Assembly: GCF_022637455.1 (NCBI RefSeq)
Contig: NZ_CP093341.1
Location: 1,798,001-1,862,000 of the forward strand
DNA: 64,000 nucleotides
Source: Lysobacter sp. S4-A87
GTDB taxonomy: Bacteria > Pseudomonadota > Gammaproteobacteria > Xanthomonadales > Xanthomonadaceae
Reading direction: 5' to 3'
In this document: positions 38,936 to 47,845 of the stretch, in pieces
Layout of the letters: every line of letters starts with the position of its first letter
Position numbering within the stretch: the first letter of the stretch is position 1
The notes under the pieces: generated by a model
The model's database searches: none
What the model was told of the DNA's origin: nothing
Seen by the model: only the letters and a program-made list of their open reading frames with translations
Program-made: the position numbers and the translations under genes

Positions 38936-41900
38936 TTACGGCGCCTTCACCCTGAACCACGCCGCGTACAACGCCGGCAGGAACAGCAGCGTCAGGAACG
39001 TCGCCACCGTCAGTCCCCCCATGATCGCCACCGCCATCGGCCCGAAGAAGGCGCTGCGCGACAGCGGGATCATCGCCAGGATGGCCGCCAGCGCGGTCAG
39101 CACGATCGGCCGGAAGCGGCGCACGGTGGCCTCGACAATCGCCTGCCAGTGCTCCGCACCGGCGCCGATGTCGTGCTCGATCTGGTCGACCAGGATCACC
39201 GAGTTGCGCATGATCATGCCCGCCAGCGCAATCGTGCCGAGCATGGCGACGAAGCCGAACGGAACACGGAACACCAGCAGGAACAAGGTGACGCCGATCA
39301 GGCCCAGCGGTGCGGTCAGCAGCACCATGAAGCTGCGCGAGAAGCTGCGCAGCTGCAGCATCAGCAGGGTGAACACGACGAACAGGAACAGCGGCATGCC
39401 GGCGACGATCGAGTTCTGCCCGCGGGCGGAGTCCTCGACGCTGCCGCCGACGTCGATCGAGTAGCCGTAGGGCAGCTTGGCACGCAGCTCGTCCAGCGTC
39501 GGCGAGATCTGCGCGGTGACCGTGGCCGGCTGGGTGCCATCGTAGATGTCGGCGCGCACGGTCATGGTCGGGCTGCGGTCGCGATGCCAGATGATGCCTT
39601 CCTCGAAGCCGTACTCGAGCGTGGCGATCTGCGTCAGCGGCACGCTCTGGCCGCTCTGCGTCGGCACCATCAGGCTGCTGAGCATCTCCAGGCGCAGGCG
39701 CTCCTCGGCCGGACCGCGCAGCAGCATCTCGACCAGCTCGTTGCCTTCGCGATAGGTGCTCACGTGCGAACCCGACAGTGAACTCGACAGGAACTGCGCC
39801 AGCCGTGCCGAGCTCACGCCCAGCGCGCGCGCACGCTCCTGGTCGACGACCAGCCGCACCACTTTGTTGGGCTCGTCCCAGTCGAAATTGACGTTGACCA
39901 CGTGCGGGTTGGCGCGGATCTTCTGCTGAACCTGGTAAGCGATCCTGCGGACCTGGTCGATGTGCTCGCCCGACACGCGGAACTGCACCGGATAGCCCAC
40001 CGGCGGCCCGTTCTCCAGGCGCGTCACGCGCATCTGCAGTTCCGGGAAGCGCTTGAACACGTCCTCGATCAGCCAGCGGCGGATGTCCTCGCGCGCTTCG
40101 AGGTTCTTCGGCGTCAGCACGAACTGGGCGAAGTTGGCCGCCGGCAGCTGCTGGTCCAGTGGCAGGTAATAGCGCGGCGAGCCGGTGCCGACATAGGACA
40201 CGTAGCTGGCCAGGTCCTTGCGGCCGGCGAGGATCTTCTCCAGCCGCTCGGACTGCTCGGCGGTCGCCCGCAGCGAACTGCCTTCGGCCAGCTCGATGTC
40301 GACCATCAGTTCCGGCCGCGTCGAGTCCGGGAAGAACTGCTGCGGCACGAAACGGAACGCGAACACGGAGGCGAGGAAGGCGGCAACGGTGACGCCGATG
40401 ACCAGCCAGCGGCGGCGCACGCAGAAGGTCACCCAGCCGCGGAAGCGCGTGTAGAACTTGCTGGCGTAAGGGTCGTGGACCTGGCCGTCGATCGGCGGCT
40501 TGGGCGCGATGTAGTCGTGCAGGGACGGGAAGCGACCGGCCAGGCGTTCGCGGAACGAGTGCCAGCGCGCCGGCAGCGAGCCCGGCTTCGGCGGCTGCGC
40601 GGCGTGGCCGTAGTCCGGCAGGAGCTTGTCGCCCAGGTACGGAATGAAGGCAACCGCGGCGATCCACGACACCACCAGCGCAATGGTCACCACTTCGAAC
40701 AGCGAGCGTGTGTATTCGCCGGTGCTCGAGCGGGCGGTGGCGATCGGCAGGAAGCCCGCGGCGGTGATCAGCGTGCCGGTGAGCATCGGGAATGCCGTGC
40801 TTTCCCAGGCGAACGCGGCCGCCTTCAGGCGGCTGAAGCCCTGCTCCATCTTGATGGCCATCATCTCCACCGCGATGATCGCATCGTCGACCAGCAGGCC
40901 CAGCGCCAGCACCAGCGCGCCCAGCGAGATCTTGTGCAGGCCGACGCCGAAGAACGACATCACCGCAAAGGTCATCGCCAGCACCAGCGGGATCGACAGC
41001 GCCACCACCAGGCCGGTGCGCAGGCCCAGCGAGAAGAAGCTCACCAGCAGCACGATGGCCACGGCCTCGGTCAGCACCTTGATGAACTCGCCAACGGATT
41101 CTTCGACGGCGGCTGGCTGGTCGGCGACCTTGCGCAGTTGCATGCCTGCCGGCAGCGTCTTCTGCAGCTGCGCGAACTCGCCTTCCAGGGTCTTGCCGAG
41201 CTTGAGGATGTCGCCACCCTCCTTCATCGCCACGCCAATGCCGATGGCGTCCTCGCCCATGAAACGCATGCGCGGCGCCGGCGGATCGGAGAAGCCGCGA
41301 CGAACGTCGGCGACATCGCCGAGGCGGAAGGTGCGGTCACCGACGCGGATCGGGAACTCGCGGATCTGCTCGACCGACTTGAACTTGCCGCCGACGCGCA
41401 GCGGCACGCGCGTGCTGCCGGTCTCGAAGAAACCAGCCGGCACCATCGCGTTCTGCTCGTCGAGCGCCTGCTGCACGGCCGAGGCCGGGATGCCGAGCGT
41501 GGCCAGCTTGACGTTCGACAGCTCGATCCAGACCTTTTCGTCCTGCACGCCGAACAGCTCGATCTTGCCCACGTCCGGCTGCGACTGCAGCGCCAGCTGC
41601 ACGCGCTCGGCGTAGTCCTTGAGCACGGCGTAGTCGAAGCCCTTGCCGGTCAGTGCGTAGATGTTGCCGAAGGTGTCGCCGAACTCGTCATTGAAGAACG
41701 GCCCGACCACGTCGCTGGGCAAGGTCGGGCGGATGTCGCCGATCTTCTTGCGCACCTGGTACCACAGCGGGCCGATGTCCTTGGAGCGCAGCGAATCCTT
41801 GGCGATGAACATCACCTGCGATTCGCCGGCGCGCGAGTACGAGCGGATGAACTCGTACTGGCCGGTCTCCATCAGCTTCTTCTCGACGCGCTCGGTGACC

Positions 41901-42091
41901 TGGCGCGAGACTTCCTCGGCGGTGGCGCCCGGCCACAGCGTGCGGATCACCATCACCTTGAAGGTGAACGACGGATCCTCGCTGCGGCCCAGCTTCAGGT
42001 ACGAGAAGGTGCCGGCGATGGCCATCACCAGCATCGCGTAGACGATCAGGCTGCGATGGCGCAGGGCCCACTCGGAAAGGTTGAAGCGCAT
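38936..42091 (-). CDS. RND-family efflux pump permease
   Basis: 1051 residues of the AcrB/HAE-type superfamily with 12 transmembrane helices and two large periplasmic loops. The proton-relay pair is visible in TM4 as 'LGLLVDDAIIAVEMM'. Other blocks: 'PGATAEEVSRQVTERVEKKL', 'FNDEFGDTFGNIYALTG', and C-terminal 'ALAGMIMRNSVILVDQI'. It exports drugs or other toxic compounds from periplasm or membrane using the proton gradient. The adaptor gene ends 3 bases before its ATG, so they form one operon; the divergent TetR gene is the likely repressor. The outer-membrane partner may be the tolC gene 3 kb away. Substrate unknown. Confidence 0.95.
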   Translation of the reverse strand: MRFNLSEWALRHRSLIVYAMLVMAIAGTFSYLKLGRSEDPSFTFKVMVIRTLWPGATAEEVSRQVTERVEKKLMETGQYEFIRSYSRAGESQVMFIAKDSLRSKDIGPLWYQVRKKIGDIRPTLPSDVVGPFFNDEFGDTFGNIYALTGKGFDYAVLKDYAERVQLALQSQPDVGKIELFGVQDEKVWIELSNVKLATLGIPASAVQQALDEQNAMVPAGFFETGSTRVPLRVGGKFKSVEQIREFPIRVGDRTFRLGDVADVRRGFSDPPAPRMRFMGEDAIGIGVAMKEGGDILKLGKTLEGEFAQLQKTLPAGMQLRKVADQPAAVEESVGEFIKVLTEAVAIVLLVSFFSLGLRTGLVVALSIPLVLAMTFAVMSFFGVGLHKISLGALVLALGLLVDDAIIAVEMMAIKMEQGFSRLKAAAFAWESTAFPMLTGTLITAAGFLPIATARSSTGEYTRSLFEVVTIALVVSWIAAVAFIPYLGDKLLPDYGHAAQPPKPGSLPARWHSFRERLAGRFPSLHDYIAPKPPIDGQVHDPYASKFYTRFRGWVTFCVRRRWLVIGVTVAAFLASVFAFRFVPQQFFPDSTRPELMVDIELAEGSSLRATAEQSERLEKILAGRKDLASYVSYVGTGSPRYYLPLDQQLPAANFAQFVLTPKNLEAREDIRRWLIEDVFKRFPELQMRVTRLENGPPVGYPVQFRVSGEHIDQVRRIAYQVQQKIRANPHVVNVNFDWDEPNKVVRLVVDQERARALGVSSARLAQFLSSSLSGSHVSTYREGNELVEMLLRGPAEERLRLEMLSSLMVPTQSGQSVPLTQIATLEYGFEEGIIWHRDRSPTMTVRADIYDGTQPATVTAQISPTLDELRAKLPYGYSIDVGGSVEDSARGQNSIVAGMPLFLFVVFTLLMLQLRSFSRSFMVLLTAPLGLIGVTLFLLVFRVPFGFVAMLGTIALAGMIMRNSVILVDQIEHDIGAGAEHWQAIVEATVRRFRPIVLTALAAILAMIPLSRSAFFGPMAVAIMGGLTVATFLTLLFLPALYAAWFRVKAP

Positions 42092-42094
42092 GGG

Positions 42095-43207
42095 TCAGTT
42101 CGCCGTCACGGGACGGTTGTCGCGATCAACCGGCTGCACCTTCTGGCCGACCCGCAGCAGGTGACCGCCGGCTGCGACCACCCAGTCGTCGGCGTCGATG
42201 CCACTGGTCACCGGCACGCGATCCTCGCCGAACGGCCCGGTCTGCACCGGCTGCAACTTCAAGGTCGAGGTCTTCGGGTCGACGACGAATACGGCATTGC
42301 CCTTGGCACCGCGCTGCACGGCCGCCAGCGGCACGCTCAGTCCGCCGTGACCGTCGCCCGGCAGGTACACGCGCGCGCTCTGGCCCAGTTCGAGCGCGCC
42401 GGCCGGCGCGTCGACGCTGATCCGCGCCGCGTACGTGCGCGACGCCGGATCGGCCGCCGGCGAGATCTCGCGGATGCGGCCCGGCCAGCGCTTGCCCGGC
42501 TGCGACCACGACTCCACCAGCACCGGCTGCCCCGGCTTGATCTGCGACACGATGCCTTCGGGCAGGGCGAAGGCGACTTCGCGGACGCCGTCGGCGGCCA
42601 GCGAGAACACCGCCTGGCCGGCGGCGACCACCTGCCCGGCCTCGGCACTGCGCGTGGCGATCACGCCGTCGGCCGGCGCCCGCAGTTGCGAGTAGGCGGC
42701 CTGGTTGCGGGCGACTTCGAGATTGGCGCGGGCCGAGTTGACCTGCTCCTGCGCCGCCTGGGTCGCGGCGTTCTGCGCATCCAGGGTCGAGCGACTGACC
42801 AGCTGGTCGTTGGCCAGGCGGGCGAAGCGCACCTGGTCGGCCTTGGCGCGATTGAGTTCGGCCTGCGCAGCGGTCAGCTGCGCCTGCGCCGCGCGCGCCT
42901 GCGCCTGCAGGTCGCCCGGATCGAGCACGGCCAGCAGGTCGCCCTTGCGCACGTGGGCACCGACATCGACCTTGCGCTCGATCAGCTTGCCGCCGACCCG
43001 GAACGACAACGGGCTTTCTTCGCGCGCACGCACTTCGCCGGCGAAGGCGGTGGCGGTCTGGGTCGATTCGCCGGGGCGTGTCACCAGCACCGGGCGGGCT
43101 TCTTCTTCGGGCTTGGCGTCGCTGCTGCACGCCGCCAGGATCAAGGTCGACAAGCCGAGCATCGCAGCAATGGCGAGGCGAGCAGCGGTGGGGGGACTGC
43201 TGCGCAT
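42095..43207 (-). CDS. RND efflux periplasmic adaptor (membrane-fusion lipoprotein)
   Basis: 370 residues. Signal peptide with lipobox 'LILAAC', so it is likely anchored in the inner membrane by a lipidated Cys. The lipoyl half-motifs 'LSFRVGGKLIERKVDVGAHVRKGDLLAVLDPGDL' and 'YSQLRAPADGVIATRSAEAGQVV' flank a coiled-coil hairpin rich in Ala/Gln ('AQAQLTAAQAELNRAKADQVRF'). Beta-barrel and membrane-proximal parts follow. It bridges the RND permease and an outer-membrane channel. First gene of the pump operon; AGGT lies close before ATG 43207. Divergent from the TetR gene across a 77-bp AT-richer region. Confidence 0.93.
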   Translation of the reverse strand: MRSSPPTAARLAIAAMLGLSTLILAACSSDAKPEEEARPVLVTRPGESTQTATAFAGEVRAREESPLSFRVGGKLIERKVDVGAHVRKGDLLAVLDPGDLQAQARAAQAQLTAAQAELNRAKADQVRFARLANDQLVSRSTLDAQNAATQAAQEQVNSARANLEVARNQAAYSQLRAPADGVIATRSAEAGQVVAAGQAVFSLAADGVREVAFALPEGIVSQIKPGQPVLVESWSQPGKRWPGRIREISPAADPASRTYAARISVDAPAGALELGQSARVYLPGDGHGGLSVPLAAVQRGAKGNAVFVVDPKTSTLKLQPVQTGPFGEDRVPVTSGIDADDWVVAAGGHLLRVGQKVQPVDRDNRPVTAN

Positions 43208-43233
43208 TGCGGGTGACCTCGAGGTTAATTAAT

Positions 43234-43247
43234 GTACCTGGCGGTAC
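43234..43247. promoter_or_regulatory. Candidate TetR operator between pump operon and regulator
   Basis: GTACC-TGGC-GGTAC, a perfect 5-bp inverted repeat in the 77-bp divergent region. The region is AT-rich compared with its surroundings (TAATTAAT, TATAAATAT, TAGTAT), consistent with back-to-back promoters. A TAGTAT only six bases before the TetR ATG hints at a leaderless transcript. Confidence 0.5.
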
Positions 43248-43284
43248 TGTATAAATATCAAACTCAATAGTCTAGTATTCCCGC

Positions 43285-43968
43285 ATGACTGTCCCGCGCC
43301 AGACCAGCCCCCCGAAGTCCACCGGACCGGGTCGTCCCAAGGATCTGGGAAAGCGTGCCGCCATCCTGGAGGCGGCCAAAAGAATGTTTACTCAGCTCGG
43401 CTACGACGGTTCCAGCATGGACCAGATCGCCGCCGAAGCCGGGGTCTCCAAGCTCACCGTCTACAGCCATTTCGGCGACAAGGACGCGCTGTTCGCCGCC
43501 GCCATCGAGGCGCATTGCGAGCAGTCGCTGCCGTCGTCGCTGTTCGAACCCTCGCCGGCGACGCCGCTGCGGGATCGGCTGCTGACCATTGCCCGTGCCT
43601 TCTACGCCATGATCAGCGCGCCCGAAGCGGTCGCTGGCCACCGCATGCTGTGCACACCGCAGGTGGCCAACTCGGCCCTGCCAAAGCTGTTCTGGGAGGC
43701 CGGGCCGATGCGCGTGCAGGGCGACTTCGCCACGCTGCTCGAGCGCCGGATCGGCGCCGGCGAGCTCGAGATCGCCGACGTGCCGCGCGCGGCCGGGCAG
43801 TTCTTCGCCCTGATCAAGGGCGAGCCGCACGCCTGCCTGGTGTTCGGCGGACCTGGCCCGACCGCCGACGAACTCGAAGCTCACCTGGCCGCATCGGTCG
43901 ACCTGTTCCTGCGCGCCTACGACGTCCGCGAAGGCGCCCCGGGCCGGCCGGCGCGGGTTGCGCGATGA
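43285..43968 (+). CDS. TetR-family repressor, probable regulator of the adjacent RND pump
   Basis: 227 residues. The N-terminal HTH is typical: 'GKRAAILEAAKRMFTQLGYDGSSMDQIAAEAGVSKLTVYSHFGDKDALFAAAI'. The C-terminal ligand-binding part resembles the AcrR/TetR C-terminal domains with 'RALL..FYAMISAPEAVAGHRML'-like helices. It is divergent from the pump operon, the usual layout for a local repressor that is released by a pump substrate. ATG 43285 gives a short basic N-terminal arm (MTVPRQTSPPKSTGPGRPKD). Confidence 0.93.
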   Translation: MTVPRQTSPPKSTGPGRPKDLGKRAAILEAAKRMFTQLGYDGSSMDQIAAEAGVSKLTVYSHFGDKDALFAAAIEAHCEQSLPSSLFEPSPATPLRDRLLTIARAFYAMISAPEAVAGHRMLCTPQVANSALPKLFWEAGPMRVQGDFATLLERRIGAGELEIADVPRAAGQFFALIKGEPHACLVFGGPGPTADELEAHLAASVDLFLRAYDVREGAPGRPARVAR

Positions 43969-44161
43969 TTGCCGATGCCGGCAAGTTGCGCGCGAAATCT
44001 GGCCGGATCTGGCGGTTCGCCGCAGGAGGGTGACTGGTGTTGATTACTTCCGGCACTCAGTCCGAACACCGGCGCTCGGCCATCCTGTGCGCCGCGCCAG
44101 CACCGGCCCGGTGGGTCATTACCGGTACAATTCGCGGTCTTCCGCGCGAGATTTCCCCCCG

Positions 44162-44818
44162 ATGAACCCCATGGATTACATCAAGGCACGCGAACTGATG
44201 GTCGAGCAGCAGGTACGTCCCTGGGACGTGCTCGATCCGCGCGTGCTCGACGTGCTGGCGACGCTGCCGCGCGAGGCCTTCGTGCCGGCCGAGCACAGCA
44301 GGCTGGCCTATGCCGACCTGGCGCTGCCGCTGGCCCATGGCGAGTCGATGATGAAGCCCGTGCTCGAAGGCCGCACCCTGCAGGGACTGGCGCTGGACCC
44401 GGGTGACGACGTGCTCGAGATCGGCACCGGCAGCGGCTTCCTGACCGCCTGCATGGGCCGCCTGGCGCGCGAAGTGGTCAGCATCGAGCGCCACGCCGAC
44501 CTCGCCGACGGCGCCCGCGCCGTGCTGGCGCAGCACAACGTCGACAACGCCCAGGTCATCACCGCCGATGCCTTCGCCTGGACGCCGGACCGCCGCTTCA
44601 GCGCGATCTGCGTCACCGGCGCGGTCGATGTCATCCCGCAGCGCTTCATCGACTGGCTGCAGCCGGACGGCCGACTGTTCGTCGTGCGCGGCCGCTCGCC
44701 GGTGATGGAAGCGGTGCTGCTGCGCAACGATGTCAACGCTTCGCGCATCCAATCGTTGTTCGAAACCGATCTGCCCTACCTCGCCGGTGCGGCCCCCGCC
44801 CCGGCATTCAAGTTCTGA
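44162..44818 (+). CDS. pcm: Protein-L-isoaspartate O-methyltransferase family protein
   Basis: 218 residues. It has 'ARELMVEQQVRPWDVLDPRVLDVLATLPREAFVP', SAM motif I 'VLEIGTGSGFLTACMGRLA', 'VVSIERHADLADGARAVL' and 'FSAICVTGAVDVIPQRFIDWLQPDGRLFVV'. Pcm methylates isoaspartate in damaged proteins. This short group, common next to tolC in xanthomonads, keeps the SAM fold, but the usual substrate motif (TSAPHMV) appears as 'LAYADLALPLAHGESM', so activity on isoaspartate is not certain. ATG 44162 or 44171 are possible starts; neither has a good SD. tolC follows 65 bp later on the same strand. Confidence 0.85.
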   Translation: MNPMDYIKARELMVEQQVRPWDVLDPRVLDVLATLPREAFVPAEHSRLAYADLALPLAHGESMMKPVLEGRTLQGLALDPGDDVLEIGTGSGFLTACMGRLAREVVSIERHADLADGARAVLAQHNVDNAQVITADAFAWTPDRRFSAICVTGAVDVIPQRFIDWLQPDGRLFVVRGRSPVMEAVLLRNDVNASRIQSLFETDLPYLAGAAPAPAFKF

Positions 44819-44830
44819 CGACCCCTCAAA

Positions 44831-44848
44831 CGTCCGCGCAGGCGGACG
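44831..44848 (+). other. Small hairpin between pcm and tolC
   Basis: CGTCCGC-GCAG-GCGGACG with no T-run. Too weak to call a terminator; it may be an mRNA processing or stability element. Confidence 0.4.
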
Positions 44849-44883
44849 GTTCAACAAGAACGCCACACGGACAAGGACATCGC

Positions 44884-46308
44884 ATGATCCGCCGCCCGCT
44901 CGTAATTGCCCTCGCCACTGCAATGGGCCTGTCGGCCCTGATGCCGGCCACGGCCTCCGCCGAAGACCTGTTGCAGACCTACGAGCTGGCGCGCGATAGC
45001 GACCCGCAACTGTCCGCCTCCGAAGCAAGCCGCCTGGCGGTCAAGGAAGGCGCGGTGCAGACCCGCGCCGCGATGCTGCCGCAAATCGACGGCTCCGCCT
45101 CGATCGGCCGCGCCGAGAACCACAACCGCGGCGACCTGAGCTTCAACCCCGACGGCACCCTCACCGGCGGCGACAGCCAGACCGACACGACCACGCGCAG
45201 CACCGAGGTCCGTCTGAGCCAGATGATCTACGACCGCGCCAACTTCACCCGCCACAAGAGCCAGAAGGCGCTGAGCGAAGCCAGCGACTTCCAGCTGCAG
45301 GCGGCCGGCAACGACCTGATCACGCGCACGTCGGCGGCCTACTTCAATGTCCTGATCGCACTGGAGTCGCTGGTCGCGGCCGAAGCCGCCGAGACCGCGC
45401 TGAAGAAGCAGTTCGACTATGCCTCCAAGCGCCTGGAGGTCGGCCTGGCGCCGATCACCGACGTGCATGAAGCACGCGCCCAGTACGACAGCGCGCGCGC
45501 CAACACGATCCTCGCCCGCAACATCCTCGAAGATGCCTACCAGGGCCTGACCGAGCTGACCGGCAAGGACGTGCGCGGGGTGAAGGGCCTGCCGAAGGAC
45601 TTCCAGCCGGTGTTGCCGGAGTCGCGCGATGCCGAAGGCTGGGTGCAGACGGCGATCGAGAACAACCCGGCGCTGCGTGCCAAGGACCTGCAGGTGCAGT
45701 CGACCGAGGCCGACGTCGAGACCGCACGCGCCGGCCACTGGCCGCGCCTGTACCTCAACGGCAGCTACGGTGATTCGACCGCGTGGGGCGACAGCACGCT
45801 GCACGACCTGGGCATCACCCGCGACAACGACAGCCGCCAGTACGGTCCGGCCGTCGGCGTGACGCTGTCGGTGCCGATCTTCGCCGGTGGTGCCACCCAG
45901 TCCGGCGTGCGCCAGGCGCTGGCCCGCCACGATGTCGCCACCGACGAGCTCGAGTCGCAGAAGCGCTCGCTGATCCGCAACACGCGCAACGCTTACCAGA
46001 CGCTGGTTGCCAGCGTCAGCGAAGTCGAGGCCCGCCGCCTGGCGCTGGTTTCGGCCAAGAGCGCTTACGACGCGTCGCAGGTCGGCCTGGAAGTCGGCAC
46101 GCGCACCGTGCTGGACGTGCTGCAGAACCAGAACAACCTCTTCCGCGCCCAGCTCGAATACGCACGCGCCCGTTACAACCACCTGCAGAACCGCCTGCTG
46201 CTCGAGCAGGCCGCCGGCACGCTCGACATCGCCGACGTGCAGGACATCAACCGCCTGCTCACGCTCGACACCGAGTCGTACGTGGCTCCGGGTGACGTCC
46301 AGGGCTGA
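44884..46308 (+). CDS. tolC: TolC-family outer-membrane channel protein
   Basis: 474 residues. Signal peptide MIRRPLVIALATAMGLSALMPATASA, cleavage before EDLLQTYELA. The two tandem OEP repeats show 'LQTYELARDSDPQLSASEASRLAVKEG' and 'WVQTAIENNPALRAKDLQVQSTEADVETARAGHWP', with long Ala/Glu/Gln helices for the periplasmic tunnel, 'VGLAPITDVHEARAQYDSA' and 'VGTRTVLDVLQNQNNLFRAQLEYARARYNHL'. It is the outer-membrane exit duct for efflux pumps and type I secretion. It probably serves the RND pump encoded 2 kb upstream. A bidirectional terminator separates it from waaA. Confidence 0.96.
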   Translation: MIRRPLVIALATAMGLSALMPATASAEDLLQTYELARDSDPQLSASEASRLAVKEGAVQTRAAMLPQIDGSASIGRAENHNRGDLSFNPDGTLTGGDSQTDTTTRSTEVRLSQMIYDRANFTRHKSQKALSEASDFQLQAAGNDLITRTSAAYFNVLIALESLVAAEAAETALKKQFDYASKRLEVGLAPITDVHEARAQYDSARANTILARNILEDAYQGLTELTGKDVRGVKGLPKDFQPVLPESRDAEGWVQTAIENNPALRAKDLQVQSTEADVETARAGHWPRLYLNGSYGDSTAWGDSTLHDLGITRDNDSRQYGPAVGVTLSVPIFAGGATQSGVRQALARHDVATDELESQKRSLIRNTRNAYQTLVASVSEVEARRLALVSAKSAYDASQVGLEVGTRTVLDVLQNQNNLFRAQLEYARARYNHLQNRLLLEQAAGTLDIADVQDINRLLTLDTESYVAPGDVQG

Positions 46309-46333
46309 GTCACTGCTTGTTCCGCAGCAAAAG

Positions 46334-46363
46334 AAAACCGCCGGGTTCCGGCGGTTTTTTTTT
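46334..46363. terminator. Bidirectional terminator between tolC and waaA
   Basis: Stem AAAACCGCCGG / CCGGCGGTTTT with loop GTT and nine T on the plus strand; the minus strand also ends in T-rich sequence. It serves the convergent genes tolC (+) and waaA (-). Confidence 0.92.
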
Positions 46364-46391
46364 GCGCGTGGTCCAACAGCGCATCGGCCTC

Positions 46392-46421
46392 GTAGCCCGG
46401 GTAAGCGCAGCGCACCCGGGG
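46392..46421 (+). repeat. Dispersed REP-like element, family A, copy 3
   Basis: GTAGCCCGGGTAAGCGCAGC followed by GCACCCGGGG; CCCGGGT/ACCCGGG arms. It lies between the tolC terminator and the waaA stop. Confidence 0.9.
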
Positions 46422-46473
46422 AATGAATCGACCAGCGCGAACGCCAGCATCCAGGACGGCGCACGAGAACCGC

Positions 46474-47766
46474 TCATGGCGCCGGCAACAACGGCTGCAG
46501 CAGCGCCATCGTCCGTGCCAGTGCACCGCGGCCGGTCTCGACCAGCGCCCTTCCGGCCGCGGCCATGCGCTCGCGGGCCTGCGGATCGCCCAGCAGTTCT
46601 TCCAGTGCCTCGCGCACCGCCTCGGCATCGTCGACCACGCGTACTGCCCCGGCATCCTGCAGCCGCTGCGCGATCTCGACGAAGTTGTGCAGGTGCGGAC
46701 CGGTGACGATGGCGGTACCGGTCGCCGCCGGCTCGAGCAGGTTGTGGCCACCGATCGCCTGCAGGCTGCCGCCGACGAAGGCGACATCGGCGCAAGCGTA
46801 GAAACTCATCAGCTCGCCCAGCGTGTCGATCACGAACACCGCATCGTCCGGTTGCGGCCATTGCGCGCGCGACCGCGTCGACACCTGCCAGCCGGCCGTG
46901 CGCGCCGTGTCGGCGACCATGCGGAACCGCTCCGGATGGCGCGGCGCCCACAGCAGCAACAGGTCCGGGAATATCGCCCGCAGGCGGCGATGGATGGCGA
47001 TGACCGCCATCTCCTCGTCCTCGTGCGTGCTCGCCGCGATCCAGACTGGACGCGCACCCGCGTTGGCCCGGCACTGCGCCGCGAACTCGGCCAGGTTCTC
47101 CGGCACGGTCACGTCGAACTTGAGGTTGCCGACCTCGACTACCTGGTCGGCGTGCGCACCCAGGCGGATGAAGCGCTCGCCGTCGGCATGGGATTGCGCC
47201 GCCACCGTACGCACCGTGCGCAGCGCGCGTGCCACCAGCGGCGCCAGCACGCGGTAGCCGCGCAGCGATCGCTCCGACAGGCGCGCGTTGAGGATCAGGG
47301 CCGGGATGCCATGGTCGCGGCAGCCGAACAACAGGTTCGGCCACAGCTCGGTCTCCATGATCAGCGCCGCGTGGGGCCGGTAGTTCGCCAGGAATCGCGA
47401 GACCGCACCCGGCAGGTCATAGGGCAGATAGACGTGGGAGACGTCCTTGCCCCACAGCGCCTGCACGCGCTCGGAGCCGGTCGGGGTGATCGTCGTGACC
47501 AGCAGGCGCAGGTCGGGTCGGGTGCGGCGCAGGGCGTTGACCAGCGGCACGGCCGCATTGACCTCGCCGACCGAGACCGCATGCAGCCACAGCGTCGGCG
47601 GCTCCGGCCGCTCGGCATAGAAGGCATACCGCTCCTGCCAGCGCAGGAAATACGACGGCTGGCGCAGGCCGCGCCAGATCAGGTGGTAGACGGTGATCGG
47701 CGCCAAAAGGTATAGCGCGACCGAATACAGGCCACGCATCACGCGCTCGATAGGGTCTGTCGACAT
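46474..47766 (-). CDS. waaA: 3-deoxy-D-manno-octulosonic acid (Kdo) transferase
   Basis: 430 residues. Inner-membrane-attached glycosyltransferase that adds Kdo to lipid IVA. 'WLHAVSVGEVNAAVPLVNAL', 'TTITPTGSERV', 'METELWPNLL', 'NARLSERSLRGYRVL', 'WIAASTHEDEE', 'LWAPRHPERF' and 'GGHNLLEPAATGTAIVTGPH' are the KdtA signatures. One N-terminal hydrophobic helix ('SVALYLLAPITVYHLIW') anchors it. ATG 47766 is preferred; the frame continues to 47871 without family-like sequence. It is divergent from the LpxL-like gene, 79 bp between starts, so the two lipid A genes may be jointly controlled. Confidence 0.96.
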   Translation of the reverse strand: MSTDPIERVMRGLYSVALYLLAPITVYHLIWRGLRQPSYFLRWQERYAFYAERPEPPTLWLHAVSVGEVNAAVPLVNALRRTRPDLRLLVTTITPTGSERVQALWGKDVSHVYLPYDLPGAVSRFLANYRPHAALIMETELWPNLLFGCRDHGIPALILNARLSERSLRGYRVLAPLVARALRTVRTVAAQSHADGERFIRLGAHADQVVEVGNLKFDVTVPENLAEFAAQCRANAGARPVWIAASTHEDEEMAVIAIHRRLRAIFPDLLLLWAPRHPERFRMVADTARTAGWQVSTRSRAQWPQPDDAVFVIDTLGELMSFYACADVAFVGGSLQAIGGHNLLEPAATGTAIVTGPHLHNFVEIAQRLQDAGAVRVVDDAEAVREALEELLGDPQARERMAAAGRALVETGRGALARTMALLQPLLPAP

Positions 47767-47845
47767 CGCGACTAGGATAACCAAGGCGCATGAGGGAAAG
47801 GAGAGTTGCGAAGACCAATCGCGCCTGGTTGCTAGAATCCACCCA

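Noticed and set aside
39902..43216. A very long plus-strand frame (over 1,100 codons) opposite the RND pump genes
   Set aside because: It is a GC-rich shadow: low-complexity Arg/His/Gln/Val composition, no domain motif, and it lies fully antisense to two genes with clear family signatures.
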